Made by a program: the position numbers and the translations under genes | The notes under the pieces: model-generated | Seen by the model: the letters and a program-made list of their open reading frames with translations, nothing else | Databases searched by the model: none | Told to the model about the DNA's origin: nothing | Shown here: positions 1 to 8,368 of the stretch, piece after piece | How the letters are laid out: each line of letters starts with the position of its first letter | Numbering within the stretch: the stretch's first letter is position 1 | Source of the DNA: Martelella alba | GTDB lineage: Bacteria; Pseudomonadota; Alphaproteobacteria; Rhizobiales; Rhizobiaceae | NCBI RefSeq assembly: GCF_006516955.1 | Contig: NZ_VHLG01000004.1 | Coordinates: forward strand, 62,001 to 126,000 | Direction of reading: 5' to 3' | DNA length: 64,000 nucleotides

Positions 1-880
1 GCGCGGGCGGCGCAGGCTGCGCTGCGACCGCCGCGGCCGGCTGAGGCCGGCTCTGCGGTGCTGCAGGCTCACTCTTGTTGTTGCGACCGAATAGCCGCGC
101 AATCAGGCTCGGGGATTCATCTTCGTCACCATCATCGGCGCTTGCAACGAGAATGGCACCGGGCGTGCTGACAGAGCCCTTGGCCTTATATTCGGCCAGC
201 GCCTCGGCATAACCTGGCAGCGGCTTTCCGTCGGCCGGCAGATGCAGCGTGTGGCCGTTGGGAAAGAGCTGAACCAGTTCCGACCGGCTCATCCGCGGCC
301 AGGCCCGGACGCTTGCCACATCCAGATGGACGAAAGGCGAGCCCGAGGTCGGATAATAGCCGACGCCACCATCCTGCATTTTCATCGCCGTTGCGCGCAG
401 GGTTTTCAGCGGAATGCCGGGAATGAAGAAATCCATCGCCTTGCCCTGCATATGCTGGCTGTTCTTGGCGACACCCACCGTGGTCTTGCGCAGCATCGAA
501 TTGGTGGCCGGAGAACGGTAGGCCGAAACGACGTTGATATAATCCTTGGCGCCGACCTTCTGATAAACTTCCCAGACCAAATCAAACAGGCGCGGGTCCA
601 TCTTCGTCGGCTCGTTATGGCGCCAGTCGCGCAGGAACCAGTTGAGCTGCTCGAGCCCCTTCTTGTCATAGCGCCCGTTGCGCTTGAAGGTGATCTCGGC
701 CTTCTCGCCGGTGTGAATATAATAGAGTTTGAGCGTGCGCGTCTCCGCCCGTGCACCGGCTGTTCCGAAACCGCACAGGCAGGCGAGCGCGAGCGTCACG
801 ATCGCGAGAAGCCTTGCGTGCGTTGCAAAGAATTTACCGATGAGCAAAACCCAAACTCCCTCTCGGGCGCACCAGACCAT
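1..880 (-). CDS. DUF882 / peptidase M15-like exported protein, C-terminus cut by window edge
   Basis: Reading from an ATG at 880 gives an open frame to the left edge (293 codons, no stop). The N-terminus has a hydrophobic export segment (about residues 15-40, ending ARA-E), so the protein is probably periplasmic. The core shows the DUF882/YcbK-type metal-site motifs SAYRSP, SQHMQGKAMDF and FVHLDVA, whose His, Asp and His residues bind zinc in D,D-peptidase relatives; a cell-wall peptidase role is inferred from the family. After the domain the chain becomes Ala/Pro/Gln-rich and disordered, and this tail continues out of the window. The start is uncertain: a TTG at 847 lies nearer the hydrophobic segment. 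Confidence 0.85.
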   Translation of the reverse strand, partial: MVWCAREGVWVLLIGKFFATHARLLAIVTLALACLCGFGTAGARAETRTLKLYYIHTGEKAEITFKRNGRYDKKGLEQLNWFLRDWRHNEPTKMDPRLFDLVWEVYQKVGAKDYINVVSAYRSPATNSMLRKTTVGVAKNSQHMQGKAMDFFIPGIPLKTLRATAMKMQDGGVGYYPTSGSPFVHLDVASVRAWPRMSRSELVQLFPNGHTLHLPADGKPLPGYAEALAEYKAKGSVSTPGAILVASADDGDEDESPSLIARLFGRNNKSEPAAPQSRPQPAAAVAAQPAPPA

Positions 881-1182
881 CTTCGGTTCCCCACACCGGT
901 ACAGTCAGTCTGCAGCCACGAATACGCAGTACAATCTCATTGTTTGCCGTTCCAATGAGGCGCAAACGCGGCAACAAAGCCCCCCATCACTTGTCCCAAG
1001 TCGTTATGGTCAACATTGGTTTAACGGCATTAGAGGATTTCTACAATCTTATCCTTTAGTAACCGTTAAACGCCGTGACACGTGTCAATGCTTCGAAACA
1101 TCCCTTGCGAGGGGAACGCCGAAACCATAAATCTGCCTGACGAACGCAATAACACGTCCGATACAGATGAAAGGCAGATCCG
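881..1182. other. Intergenic region between divergent DUF882 and pepF genes
   Basis: About 300 bases without a supported gene. It contains a perfect 12-base palindrome (TGACACGTGTCA, 1076-1087) and a 9-base inverted repeat (1019-1027 with 1063-1071). Both lie in the region that must hold the two divergent promoters. No clear -35/-10 pair was identified. Confidence 0.5.
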
Positions 1183-3030
1183 ATGATGCACCCACATCCC
1201 CCCTTCGCCGCGACTGAAACCTCTGCCGGGGCAGAAACGGAAGAGGCTCTGGGTCAGCTTCCCGTCTGGGATCTCAGCCACCTCTATCCTGCACCTGATT
1301 CTGTCGAATTCAAGCAGGCATTCGACAATGTCTCCACTCAGGCGCGAGATTTTTCAGCCCGATTTCGCGGAAAACTCGCTGACGCCGCAACGGCAACGGG
1401 TCCGGACGGGCTTGGAACGGCCGTTGCCGCCTATGAGGCGATTGGCGATACGCTCGGACGGATCGGCTCCTTTGCCGGCCTGGCCTATTATGCCAATGCG
1501 GCCGATCCGGAATTGCGCAAATTTTTCGGCGACACCTCCGCCCGCATCACCGAAATCTACAGCGACCTGCTGTTCTTCGAACTGGAACTGAACCGGCTGG
1601 ATGAAGAGGTCGTCGAAAAGGCCCTGAAATCCGATCCCGCCTTCGGCCATTACCGCCCCTGGGTGAGTGATCTGCGTCTGGAAAAGCCGCATCAGCTGGA
1701 TGACAAGACCGAGCAGCTGTTCATGGAAAAATCCATGACCGGCGCCCAGGCCTTCAACCGGCTGTTCGACCAGACCATGGACAGCCTGCGCTTTGACGTT
1801 GACGGAACAGAAATGCCGCTGGAAAAGACGCTAAACCTTCTGACCGACACCAAGGAGCCGGTGCGCCACAAGGCCGCGGATGCGATTTCGAAGACATTGC
1901 GGACCAATCTGCCCACATTCGCGCTGATCACCAACACGCTGGCCAAGGACACCGAGATCAACAGCCGCTGGCATGGTTTTGAGGATATTGCCGACAGCCG
2001 GCATCTTTCCAACCGCGTCGAACGCGAGGTTGTCGATGCGCTGGCAACCGCCGTGCAGGAAGCCTATCCGCGCCTGTCGCACCGCTATTATGCCATGAAG
2101 GCAAAATGGCTCGGCATGGAACAGATGAATTTCTGGGATCGCAACGCGCCGCTGCCGGAAAGCAATGAGCGGCTGATCGGCTGGGATGAAGCCCGCGACA
2201 CCGTGCTTTCTGCCTATGGCGCCTTTTCGCCCGACATGGCGGCAATTGCGAAGCGCTTCTTCGACGAGCAGTGGATTGATGCCCCCGTACGCCCCGGCAA
2301 GCGCACCGGTGCCTTTGCCCATCCAACTGTCCCGTCAGCCCATCCCTATGTGATGCTGAACTATCTCGGCAAACCGCGCGATGTCATGACGCTTGCTCAC
2401 GAACTCGGCCATGGCGTCCATCAGGTTCTCGCTGCACAACAGGGCGCGCTGATGTGCTCCACGCCGCTGACACTGGCCGAGACCGCCTCGGTCTTCGGCG
2501 AGATGCTGACCTTCCGGGCATTGCTGAACCAGACGACAGACAAGGCGACCCGCAAGGCGATGCTGGCGCAGAAGGTGGAGGACATGATCAACACCGTTGT
2601 CCGCCAGATCGCCTTCTACCTGTTTGAGCGCAAGGTCCACACCGCCCGCCGCGAGGGCGAGCTGACCGAAGACCAGATCTGCGACATGTGGATGTCGGTT
2701 CAGGGCGACAGCCTCGGTCCGGCGATCAAGCTCAGCGAGGGCTATGAGACCTACTGGGCCTATATCCCGCACTTCATCCACTCGCCCTTCTATGTCTATG
2801 CCTATGCCTTTGGCGATTGCCTGGTGAACTCGCTCTATGCGGTCTACCAGAATGCCGAGACCGGCTTCCAGGACAAGTATTTCGATCTGCTGCGTGCCGG
2901 CGGTACCAAGCATCATACAGAACTTCTGAAGCCGTTCGGCCTTGATGCCTCCGACCCCGCCTTCTGGGGCAGGGGCCTGTCGATGATCGAAGGCTTGATC
3001 GACGAAATCGAAGCGCTCGACCGCGCCTGA
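1183..3030 (+). CDS. pepF: M3 family oligoendopeptidase (PepF-like)
   Basis: A 615-residue cytoplasmic zinc metallopeptidase that should cleave short peptides. The M3 active-site motif HELGH is present at H406-H410, with a likely third zinc ligand E433 in LAETASVFGE. Length and overall layout (helical N-terminal lobe, catalytic C-terminal half) match the PepF/oligoendopeptidase F family of about 600 residues. No signal peptide is visible. The start is the first of two adjacent ATGs, with a purine-rich AAAGG stretch about 7-12 bases upstream. Family assignment is secure; the physiological substrate is not known. Confidence 0.93.
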   Translation: MMHPHPPFAATETSAGAETEEALGQLPVWDLSHLYPAPDSVEFKQAFDNVSTQARDFSARFRGKLADAATATGPDGLGTAVAAYEAIGDTLGRIGSFAGLAYYANAADPELRKFFGDTSARITEIYSDLLFFELELNRLDEEVVEKALKSDPAFGHYRPWVSDLRLEKPHQLDDKTEQLFMEKSMTGAQAFNRLFDQTMDSLRFDVDGTEMPLEKTLNLLTDTKEPVRHKAADAISKTLRTNLPTFALITNTLAKDTEINSRWHGFEDIADSRHLSNRVEREVVDALATAVQEAYPRLSHRYYAMKAKWLGMEQMNFWDRNAPLPESNERLIGWDEARDTVLSAYGAFSPDMAAIAKRFFDEQWIDAPVRPGKRTGAFAHPTVPSAHPYVMLNYLGKPRDVMTLAHELGHGVHQVLAAQQGALMCSTPLTLAETASVFGEMLTFRALLNQTTDKATRKAMLAQKVEDMINTVVRQIAFYLFERKVHTARREGELTEDQICDMWMSVQGDSLGPAIKLSEGYETYWAYIPHFIHSPFYVYAYAFGDCLVNSLYAVYQNAETGFQDKYFDLLRAGGTKHHTELLKPFGLDASDPAFWGRGLSMIEGLIDEIEALDRA

Positions 3031-3179
3031 TCACACTTTCCACATCGCCTGCGGCTGGACCGTCAAAATCCGGCCGCTGGCACCCTCCGCCATATTGCGC
3101 AGAAGCGTCACTTTGCGCAAAACTCCCCTCACATGATCGGCAGCCTCGCCTGGATGCCGCAAGCAGGGGAAATTCAGAA

Positions 3180-4091
3180 ATGCCCGTCGCCGAAGAAGCA
3201 AGCCTGCCCCGCCACATGCCCTATGGTGGCACGCAGAGGCCTTTTTCCATCGGCCTCTCCGCCCTGCCCCCGAGCCAGTGGATCGAGCCCGATCACGAAC
3301 TTTCACGCTACCTCGATGAGAAACGGCAGCTCCTGCAGCAGGATTTTTCAGGCGTGTTCCGCGCCACGGAAGACAGCCAAGCCGCACAGGCCGAGGCGCT
3401 TGCCATGCTGGCCGATCATCTCGCCACCGACCATGCCGACATTTACCGCCGCGATGGCGGCCACATGACCATGGCGGGTCAGACCGTCGATCTCTGCGAC
3501 AACACCTTGCCGCCTCTGCTGCGAGCCGGGTTGATGGTGCAGGACGATCTGGCAATCCTCATTCGCGATCAGGACAGCTGGCGCCTGGCCGCCGGCTTCG
3601 TCGCCTTTCCCTCATCATGGTCGCTGGCCGAAAAGGCCGGCCGGCCGATGGAAGAGGTTCACGCCAACGTTCCGGGCTTTCAGAGCGGCACGCGCAACGC
3701 AAAGCTGGTGAACCGGATCTTTGACAATCTCCAGACTGATCTGCCGGCAAGCCGCCTCAACTGGTCTTTCAAGGGATCGCCAAGCCTTGCCATGCCGGTT
3801 TCCAAACATCTCCGGGATGATCCCTTCAAGCCGGTCTTTCCAATCGAAAACAACTTCCTGCGGGTCGAGCGCCAGACATTGCGCCGCCTGCCGGAGACAG
3901 GTGCCATTCTCTTCACCATCCGCATCTATGCCGATCCGCTGACGGCCATTGCCCGCCACCCGGACAAGAGCGCAATCGCGGCAGCGATGATCGCCAAGCT
4001 TGAAAATCTCTCGCCCGAAGAACGCAGCTACAAGGACATGTCCGACAGCAATATCGCAGCGCTGATCGCCTATCTTCAAACCTTGCTCTGA
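3180..4091 (+). CDS. DUF3445 family protein (haem-dependent oxidative N-demethylase alpha-like)
   Basis: A 303-residue protein of the DUF3445 (HODM alpha-subunit-like) family. The diagnostic C-terminal stretch RVERQTLRRLPETGAILFTI is followed by IRIYADPL, and the N-terminal half carries the PFSIGLSAL entry motif. Characterised relatives are haem enzymes that oxidatively demethylate amines; the substrate here is unknown. The ATG is preceded by AGGGGA about nine bases upstream. The 3' end overlaps the convergent membrane-protein gene by 16 bases. No beta or gamma demethylase subunits are adjacent, so it may act alone or with partners elsewhere. Confidence 0.8.
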   Translation: MPVAEEASLPRHMPYGGTQRPFSIGLSALPPSQWIEPDHELSRYLDEKRQLLQQDFSGVFRATEDSQAAQAEALAMLADHLATDHADIYRRDGGHMTMAGQTVDLCDNTLPPLLRAGLMVQDDLAILIRDQDSWRLAAGFVAFPSSWSLAEKAGRPMEEVHANVPGFQSGTRNAKLVNRIFDNLQTDLPASRLNWSFKGSPSLAMPVSKHLRDDPFKPVFPIENNFLRVERQTLRRLPETGAILFTIRIYADPLTAIARHPDKSAIAAAMIAKLENLSPEERSYKDMSDSNIAALIAYLQTLL

Positions 4092-5053
4092 GCCTCTGTC
4101 AGGCTCTTCGTCGCAGCGGGATCCACCGCGCCGACAATCCGGCGCAGAAGATCGAACCAGAAGGGCGCGCCAAGCGAAATGGCAACGGCCGTCAGCGTGA
4201 GGCCGAATATCTTTCGCAACCCGGCCAGCAGCAATTGCCAGCCCCGGGTGGAAAGAAGCGGATCGCCACGCCAGCCGAGCGAGGCCGGCGACACGGCGGC
4301 GAGCATCGTCTCAGCCTGTGCCCTGTAACATTTCATCTGATCCAGGTCGCTGTGAGCCGCCTTCACTGCCGGCGTGGCACAGTGATCTGCAAGCAGCCTG
4401 TCATTTCCGGCAAAATCCAGCGCCGCCGTCACCATCGCATCACGCGCTCCGGCATCAATGGAGAGATGGTCCACCATGCCCAGCGTATCGGCATTGAGCG
4501 CGGTGGCGAGCCCAAATCCCAGCAGAAAGCAGACGAGACGCTGCCGCCGCCGATAGGCATCAGACAGGCGCGTCATCGTCGCATCATACCAGTGGCCGAG
4601 ATCCGCCTCGACCGCCTTCATCGTGCCTTCCCCGGTAGCCATAATGGCACGGAGCGCGCTGCCGAGATTTGTCTTCTCCGACACTTTGCTGGCCGCCAGC
4701 CGCAGCCGCGCGACTTCTGACCCGGCCCTCTGCCCCTCATCCTCCACCGTTTCCATCAGGGCTGAGAGCAGCGCGCGCGCAAAAAGGGCAGTATCGATAA
4801 AGGCGGGATAGTGCGTCGTCCGGCCAGCCTTTTCACCCCCGCCACCTGAGGAAACCCCGCCCGGCACGAGACCACAGCGCATGGTCCGCTCGCGTATCAC
4901 CGCATCATCAATCATGGCCTCGATAGCGCTTCTCAACATTTTCTCCCTGTCACGCAACACCGCCGACAGAACGGAACTAGCTGAGGTCACAACAAGGCTC
5001 AGAACAAGAAAAATGGCAATAATAGAAATCGCGACACCGACGTAAATACCCAT
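4076..5053 (-). CDS. Uncharacterised membrane protein with SLGAPFWFDLL motif
   Basis: A 325-residue protein of unknown function. A hydrophobic N-terminal segment (about residues 3-24) is followed by a charged, helical and partly Gly-rich region, a second segment near residues 172-190 (FLLGFGLATALNADTLGM) and a third near 280-302. The motif SLGAPFWFDLL just before the C-terminus recurs, as I recall, in a broad family of uncharacterised bacterial membrane proteins. The ATG at 5053 is chosen over an in-frame TTG at 5056 because GAGGGGGA lies at the right distance. It converges with and overlaps the DUF3445 gene by 16 bases. Confidence 0.75.
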   Translation of the reverse strand: MGIYVGVAISIIAIFLVLSLVVTSASSVLSAVLRDREKMLRSAIEAMIDDAVIRERTMRCGLVPGGVSSGGGGEKAGRTTHYPAFIDTALFARALLSALMETVEDEGQRAGSEVARLRLAASKVSEKTNLGSALRAIMATGEGTMKAVEADLGHWYDATMTRLSDAYRRRQRLVCFLLGFGLATALNADTLGMVDHLSIDAGARDAMVTAALDFAGNDRLLADHCATPAVKAAHSDLDQMKCYRAQAETMLAAVSPASLGWRGDPLLSTRGWQLLLAGLRKIFGLTLTAVAISLGAPFWFDLLRRIVGAVDPAATKSLTEAQSKV

Positions 5054-5364
5054 CAATCCCCCTCGATGGACATGTATTTTTTTGGAAAAATACTACAAAA
5101 ATGCAAAACATCATTCACATAAAATCGAATTTAATGGATTTTATGGCAAAAATTCAATCACATGAACCGATAATACTCTCTTCTTGATCCGCATTGTCGC
5201 AGACAGCAAAAGAGCATCCCGCATCGTCAAATATGCTTTACTATCGCCCTATAGTGTGGTTCCGCTAAGCCGGAACAGACGGCAGGCGGCTGAGCCTTGT
5301 CATTGATTTCGCAGCATGTTCAAATTCACCGGTCATGAACCGGGAAGAGCAGAAGGACAGGGAA
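5054..5364. other. AT-rich divergent intergenic region upstream of homospermidine synthase
   Basis: About 310 bases. The left part (about 5070-5165) is strikingly AT-rich with A and T runs. A small hairpin (GTTCCG with CGGAAC, about 5260-5277) lies upstream of hss, and a second inverted repeat, CCGGT/ACCGG, sits near 5328-5343, over an alternative upstream ATG at 5335. No gene is supported. Confidence 0.45.
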
Positions 5365-6810
5365 ATGCAAACAGACTACCCGATCTACGCCGAAATCACC
5401 GGTCCCATCGTGATGATCGGTTTCGGTTCCATCGGCCGCGGCACGCTGCCGTTGATCGAACGCCATTTCCGCTTTGACAAGTCCCGCATGGTCATCATTG
5501 ATCCTAATGAGGAAGCTGCGAGCCTGGCAACGGCCCATGGCGTGCGCTTCATTCATGCCGCCGTCACCAAAGACAATTACGAAGAACTGCTCGAGCCGCT
5601 TCTGACCCAGGGGGGCGGACAGGCCTTCTGCGTCAATCTGTCGGTCGATACCTCCTCGCTTGATATTCTGAAGCTGTGCCGTTCCGTCGGGGCGCTTTAC
5701 ATCGATACCGTCGTGGAACCCTGGCTTGGCTTCTATTTCGATACCGAGGCTGGCAATGAGGCCCGGACCAATTACGCGCTGCGTGAAACCGTGCGCAAGG
5801 AAAAGCGCAAGCACCCCGGCGGCACGACAGCTGTTTCCTGCTGTGGCGCCAATCCAGGCATGGTCTCCTGGTTCGTCAAGCAGGCACTGGTGGATCTCGC
5901 CCGCGAAACCGGCCGCGATTTCATCGAACCCGCCGCCGATGATCGTCAGGGCTGGGCGGCGCTGATGAAAGATGTCGGCGTCAAGGGCATTCACATTGCC
6001 GAGCGCGACACCCAGCAGTCGAAATTCTTCCGCCCGACCGGCGTTTTCTGGAACACCTGGTCCGTTGAAGGCTTCATCTCAGAAGGCATGCAGCCGGCCG
6101 AGCTTGGCTGGGGCACGCATGAGGAATGGATGCCGAAGAATGGCAAGACCCACAAGAAGGGCTGCAAGGCGGCGATCTATCTGGAACAGCCCGGTGCCAA
6201 CACGCGGGTGAGAAGCTGGTGCCCGACGCCAGGCCCGCAATATGGCTTCCTCGTCACCCATAATGAATCGATCTCGATCGCCGACTATTTCACCGTCCGC
6301 AATGACAAGGACAAGGTGGTCTATCGCCCGACCTGCCATTATGCCTATCACCCGGCCGATGTCGCAGTTCTTTCGCTTGACGAAATGTTTGGCAATGGCG
6401 GCAACGCACAACCCGAGCTGAAGGTTCTGGAAGAGCCCGATCTTTTGACCGGTATCGACGAGCTTGGCGTACTGCTCTATGGCCACGAGAAGAATGCCTA
6501 CTGGTACGGTTCGCGCCTGTCGATCGAGGAAACCCGCAACCTCGTTCCCTATCAGAACGCCACCGCCCTGCAGGTAACCTCGGCCGTACTCGCAGGCATG
6601 GTCTGGGCGCTGGAAAATCCCGAAGCCGGCATCGTAGAAGCCGATGAGATGGATTACCGGCGCTGCCTTGAAGTGCAGATGCCCTATCTCGGCCCGGTCG
6701 AAGGTCACTACACCGACTGGACCCCGCTCACCGACCGTCAGACCCTTTTCGCCGAGAAGCGCGATGAAAAGGATCCGTGGCAGTTCAAGAACATCCTGGT
6801 TCAATTCTGA
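5365..6810 (+). CDS. hss: Homospermidine synthase
   Basis: A 481-residue NAD-dependent enzyme that joins two putrescines (or putrescine and spermidine) into homospermidine, the characteristic long polyamine of many rhizobia. The N-terminal Rossmann segment VMIGFGSIGRGTLPLIERHF and the saccharopine-dehydrogenase-like fold are typical of the family, and length agrees. I place the start at the ATG at 5365, after AGGACAGGGA, because known homologues begin close to the YxEITGP motif. The ATG at 5335 would add ten residues and lies within a small inverted repeat. It stands alone, followed by a perfect 9-bp hairpin. Confidence 0.94.
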   Translation: MQTDYPIYAEITGPIVMIGFGSIGRGTLPLIERHFRFDKSRMVIIDPNEEAASLATAHGVRFIHAAVTKDNYEELLEPLLTQGGGQAFCVNLSVDTSSLDILKLCRSVGALYIDTVVEPWLGFYFDTEAGNEARTNYALRETVRKEKRKHPGGTTAVSCCGANPGMVSWFVKQALVDLARETGRDFIEPAADDRQGWAALMKDVGVKGIHIAERDTQQSKFFRPTGVFWNTWSVEGFISEGMQPAELGWGTHEEWMPKNGKTHKKGCKAAIYLEQPGANTRVRSWCPTPGPQYGFLVTHNESISIADYFTVRNDKDKVVYRPTCHYAYHPADVAVLSLDEMFGNGGNAQPELKVLEEPDLLTGIDELGVLLYGHEKNAYWYGSRLSIEETRNLVPYQNATALQVTSAVLAGMVWALENPEAGIVEADEMDYRRCLEVQMPYLGPVEGHYTDWTPLTDRQTLFAEKRDEKDPWQFKNILVQF

Positions 6811-6834
6811 ACCGTCACCGCAGGAATGGATAAA

Positions 6835-6858
6835 GACCGCCGGACAAGCCCGGCGGTC
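6835..6858 (+). terminator. Hairpin after hss
   Basis: A perfect 9-bp stem (GACCGCCGG with CCGGCGGTC) and 6-base loop begin 24 bases after the hss stop. There is no T run, so it may be a weak terminator or mRNA 3'-end stabiliser. It abuts the left end of the 198-bp repeat. Confidence 0.45.
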
Positions 6859-6862
6859 AGAC

Positions 6863-7060
6863 TGCTGACAAAGCTTTCCAATCCCCACTGGCGTCATATC
6901 TGTGCCTGACACAGATATCCAGCAGCCGTGCGTCTGCACGGCGAAAGACTCTTTTAGTCCAAGGCCTCATGAATCTGGATCCCCGTGACAAGCACGGGGA
7001 TGACGACGGTGGGAGGGGCTATTCTACCTCAACCATGCAATATGAATGGCTTTGTCAGCA
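6863..7060. repeat. 198-bp MITE-like palindromic repeat, copy A
   Basis: This stretch is bounded by a perfect 12-base terminal inverted repeat, TGCTGACAAAGC (6863-6874) and its complement (7049-7060). Similarity with a second copy at 10180-10377 spans the full length, in the same orientation and with identical length. Inside are hairpins at 6896-6918 (ATATCTGTG/CACAGATAT), about 6925-6942 and 6979-7001 (ATCCCCGTG/CACGGGGAT). It has no transposase and no supported reading frame. It resembles the dispersed palindromic intergenic elements of Rhizobiales (RIME-like), though I cannot assign a named family. Confidence 0.8.
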
Positions 7061-7087
7061 ATCCGAAGACAGCCGCCAAGGCCAGCC

Positions 7088-8185
7088 TCACCCTGCCCGA
7101 AAATGTTTCGACAGCTTCAGCCCCTGGGCCTGATAATTCGAGCCGAGGCCGGAGCCATAGAGATTTTCCGGCTTGTCCATCATATGCTCATAGACCAGCC
7201 GGCCGACAATCTGGCCGTGTTCGAGGATGAAGGGCACTTCGTGGCTGCGCACTTCCAGCACCGCGCGCGCGCCGCTGCCGCCGGCCTCCGCATGGCCGAA
7301 ACCCGGATCGAAGAAACCGGCATAATGAACGCGGAATTCCCCGACCAACGGGTCAAAAGGCGTCATTTCGGCGGCATAAAGCGGCGGCACATGAACCGCT
7401 TCGCGCGAGACCAGAATGTAGAACTCGTCCGGATCAAGGATCAGTTCGCCCTTGCCGCGACCATGGATAGGCTCCCAGAAATCGAGAATATCATAGCCTG
7501 CCTTACGATCGACATCGATGACGCCGGTATGATGCTTGCCGCGATAACCGATCAGGTCATCACCGTCCCGGCCTTCAAGATCGATCGAAAGCGCAATGCC
7601 GCCGCCGGTGATGTTCGGCACATCGCTGGCCACCAGCATTTCCGCCTCATGCAGCGCCAGAAGCGAAACCTCACTCAAAAGCGCATGACCGGCACGGAAG
7701 CGGATCTGCGACAGGCGCGACCCCCGCCGGACAATCACCGGGAAGGTGCGTGGCGAGATTTCCAGGTAGAGCGGCCCCTCATAACCCGGCGGAATGACGT
7801 CGAACTCCTGGCCATAGTCGCCCATCACGCGGGTGAAGATATCAAGCCGGCCGGTCGAGCTTTTCGGATTGGTGGAAGCCGACATATCATTGCCGAGCTT
7901 CAGCCCTTCCATCAGCTCGACGATATAGACACAGCCGGTCTCCAGCACCGCGCCGTCGGTGAGATCAACCGTATGCAGCGAGAAGCGTGCCAGCTTGTCG
8001 GCAACCTTGTGCGCCGGGCCGGGCAGAAAGCTTGCGCGCACGCGATAGGCCCTGGCGCCAAGGCGCAAATCAAGGCTTGCGGGCTGGATCTGATCATCAT
8101 CCAGCGGCGCCTCGGCGTGAAGCGCGCCTGTTGCAAAAAGCGCGGCAATGGCGGTATCGGCGAGAATTCCGGGTCTCTGGGACAT
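7088..8185 (-). CDS. dcd: 2'-deoxycytidine 5'-triphosphate deaminase, long two-domain form
   Basis: A 365-residue protein that should deaminate dCTP to dUTP for thymidylate synthesis. The first half contains a dUTPase/DCD-like core (QPASLDLRLG, MSASTNPKSSTGRLDIFTRV, YLEISPRTFPVIVRRGSRL) and the second half repeats related motifs (GELILDPDEFYIL, EFRVHYAGFFDPGFG). This matches the long alphaproteobacterial form rather than the roughly 190-residue enterobacterial one. The start is the ATG at 8185, eight bases after AGAGGTG. An open frame runs on upstream to 8992, but that part is antisense to metZ and is not coding. It is divergent from metZ. Confidence 0.9.
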   Translation of the reverse strand: MSQRPGILADTAIAALFATGALHAEAPLDDDQIQPASLDLRLGARAYRVRASFLPGPAHKVADKLARFSLHTVDLTDGAVLETGCVYIVELMEGLKLGNDMSASTNPKSSTGRLDIFTRVMGDYGQEFDVIPPGYEGPLYLEISPRTFPVIVRRGSRLSQIRFRAGHALLSEVSLLALHEAEMLVASDVPNITGGGIALSIDLEGRDGDDLIGYRGKHHTGVIDVDRKAGYDILDFWEPIHGRGKGELILDPDEFYILVSREAVHVPPLYAAEMTPFDPLVGEFRVHYAGFFDPGFGHAEAGGSGARAVLEVRSHEVPFILEHGQIVGRLVYEHMMDKPENLYGSGLGSNYQAQGLKLSKHFRAG

Positions 8186-8225
8186 AATTTTGCACCTCTT
8201 GGCCGACAAAACCAATCTTTGAGAA

Positions 8226-8254
8226 TTGACGCAAGCACCTGAACGGACTATGCC
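8226..8254 (+). promoter_or_regulatory. Candidate sigma-70 promoter of metZ
   Basis: TTGACG (8226-8231) and TATGCC (8249-8254) are separated by 17 bases. They lie just upstream of the SAM-II aptamer, so transcription would begin near its 5' edge. This is a prediction from spacing and consensus only. Confidence 0.5.
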
Positions 8255-8263
8255 CGATTTATC

Positions 8264-8322
8264 CCGTGGTGATTTGGCCGGTCGGCTTGCAGCCACGTAA
8301 AACAACTTGCTAAAAGACCGGG
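8264..8322 (+). promoter_or_regulatory. SAM-II riboswitch aptamer (metA/metZ type)
   Basis: The sequence matches the SAM-II consensus: stem P1 CGTGG (8265-8269) with CCACG (8293-8297), the segment GGCTTGCAGCCACGT, the A-rich strand and CTAAAAGACCGGG at the 3' side. CCGGTC in the loop region (about 8278-8283) can pair with GACCGG (8316-8321) to form the pseudoknot that encloses S-adenosylmethionine in known members. Its position directly before metZ agrees with the known distribution in alphaproteobacteria. High SAM should reduce metZ expression. Confidence 0.92.
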
Positions 8323-8324
8323 TG

Positions 8325-8354
8325 AAGCCGGTCCGTTCAAGACCGGCTTTTTTT
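8325..8354 (+). terminator. metZ: Intrinsic terminator acting as the metZ riboswitch expression platform
   Basis: AAGCCGGTC (8325-8333) pairs with GACCGGCTT (8341-8349), followed by a T run. Its left arm CCGGTC (8328-8333) can instead pair with GACCGG (8316-8321), which is the 3' pseudoknot strand of the SAM-II aptamer. The two structures exclude each other: SAM binding ties up 8316-8321 and so frees the terminator. Confidence 0.85.
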
Positions 8355-8368
8355 GTTTGGAGAATGAT

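Noticed and set aside
7046-8242. A 398-codon plus-strand frame opposite dcd
   Set aside because: Shadow of the dCTP deaminase gene; it begins inside the 198-bp repeat.
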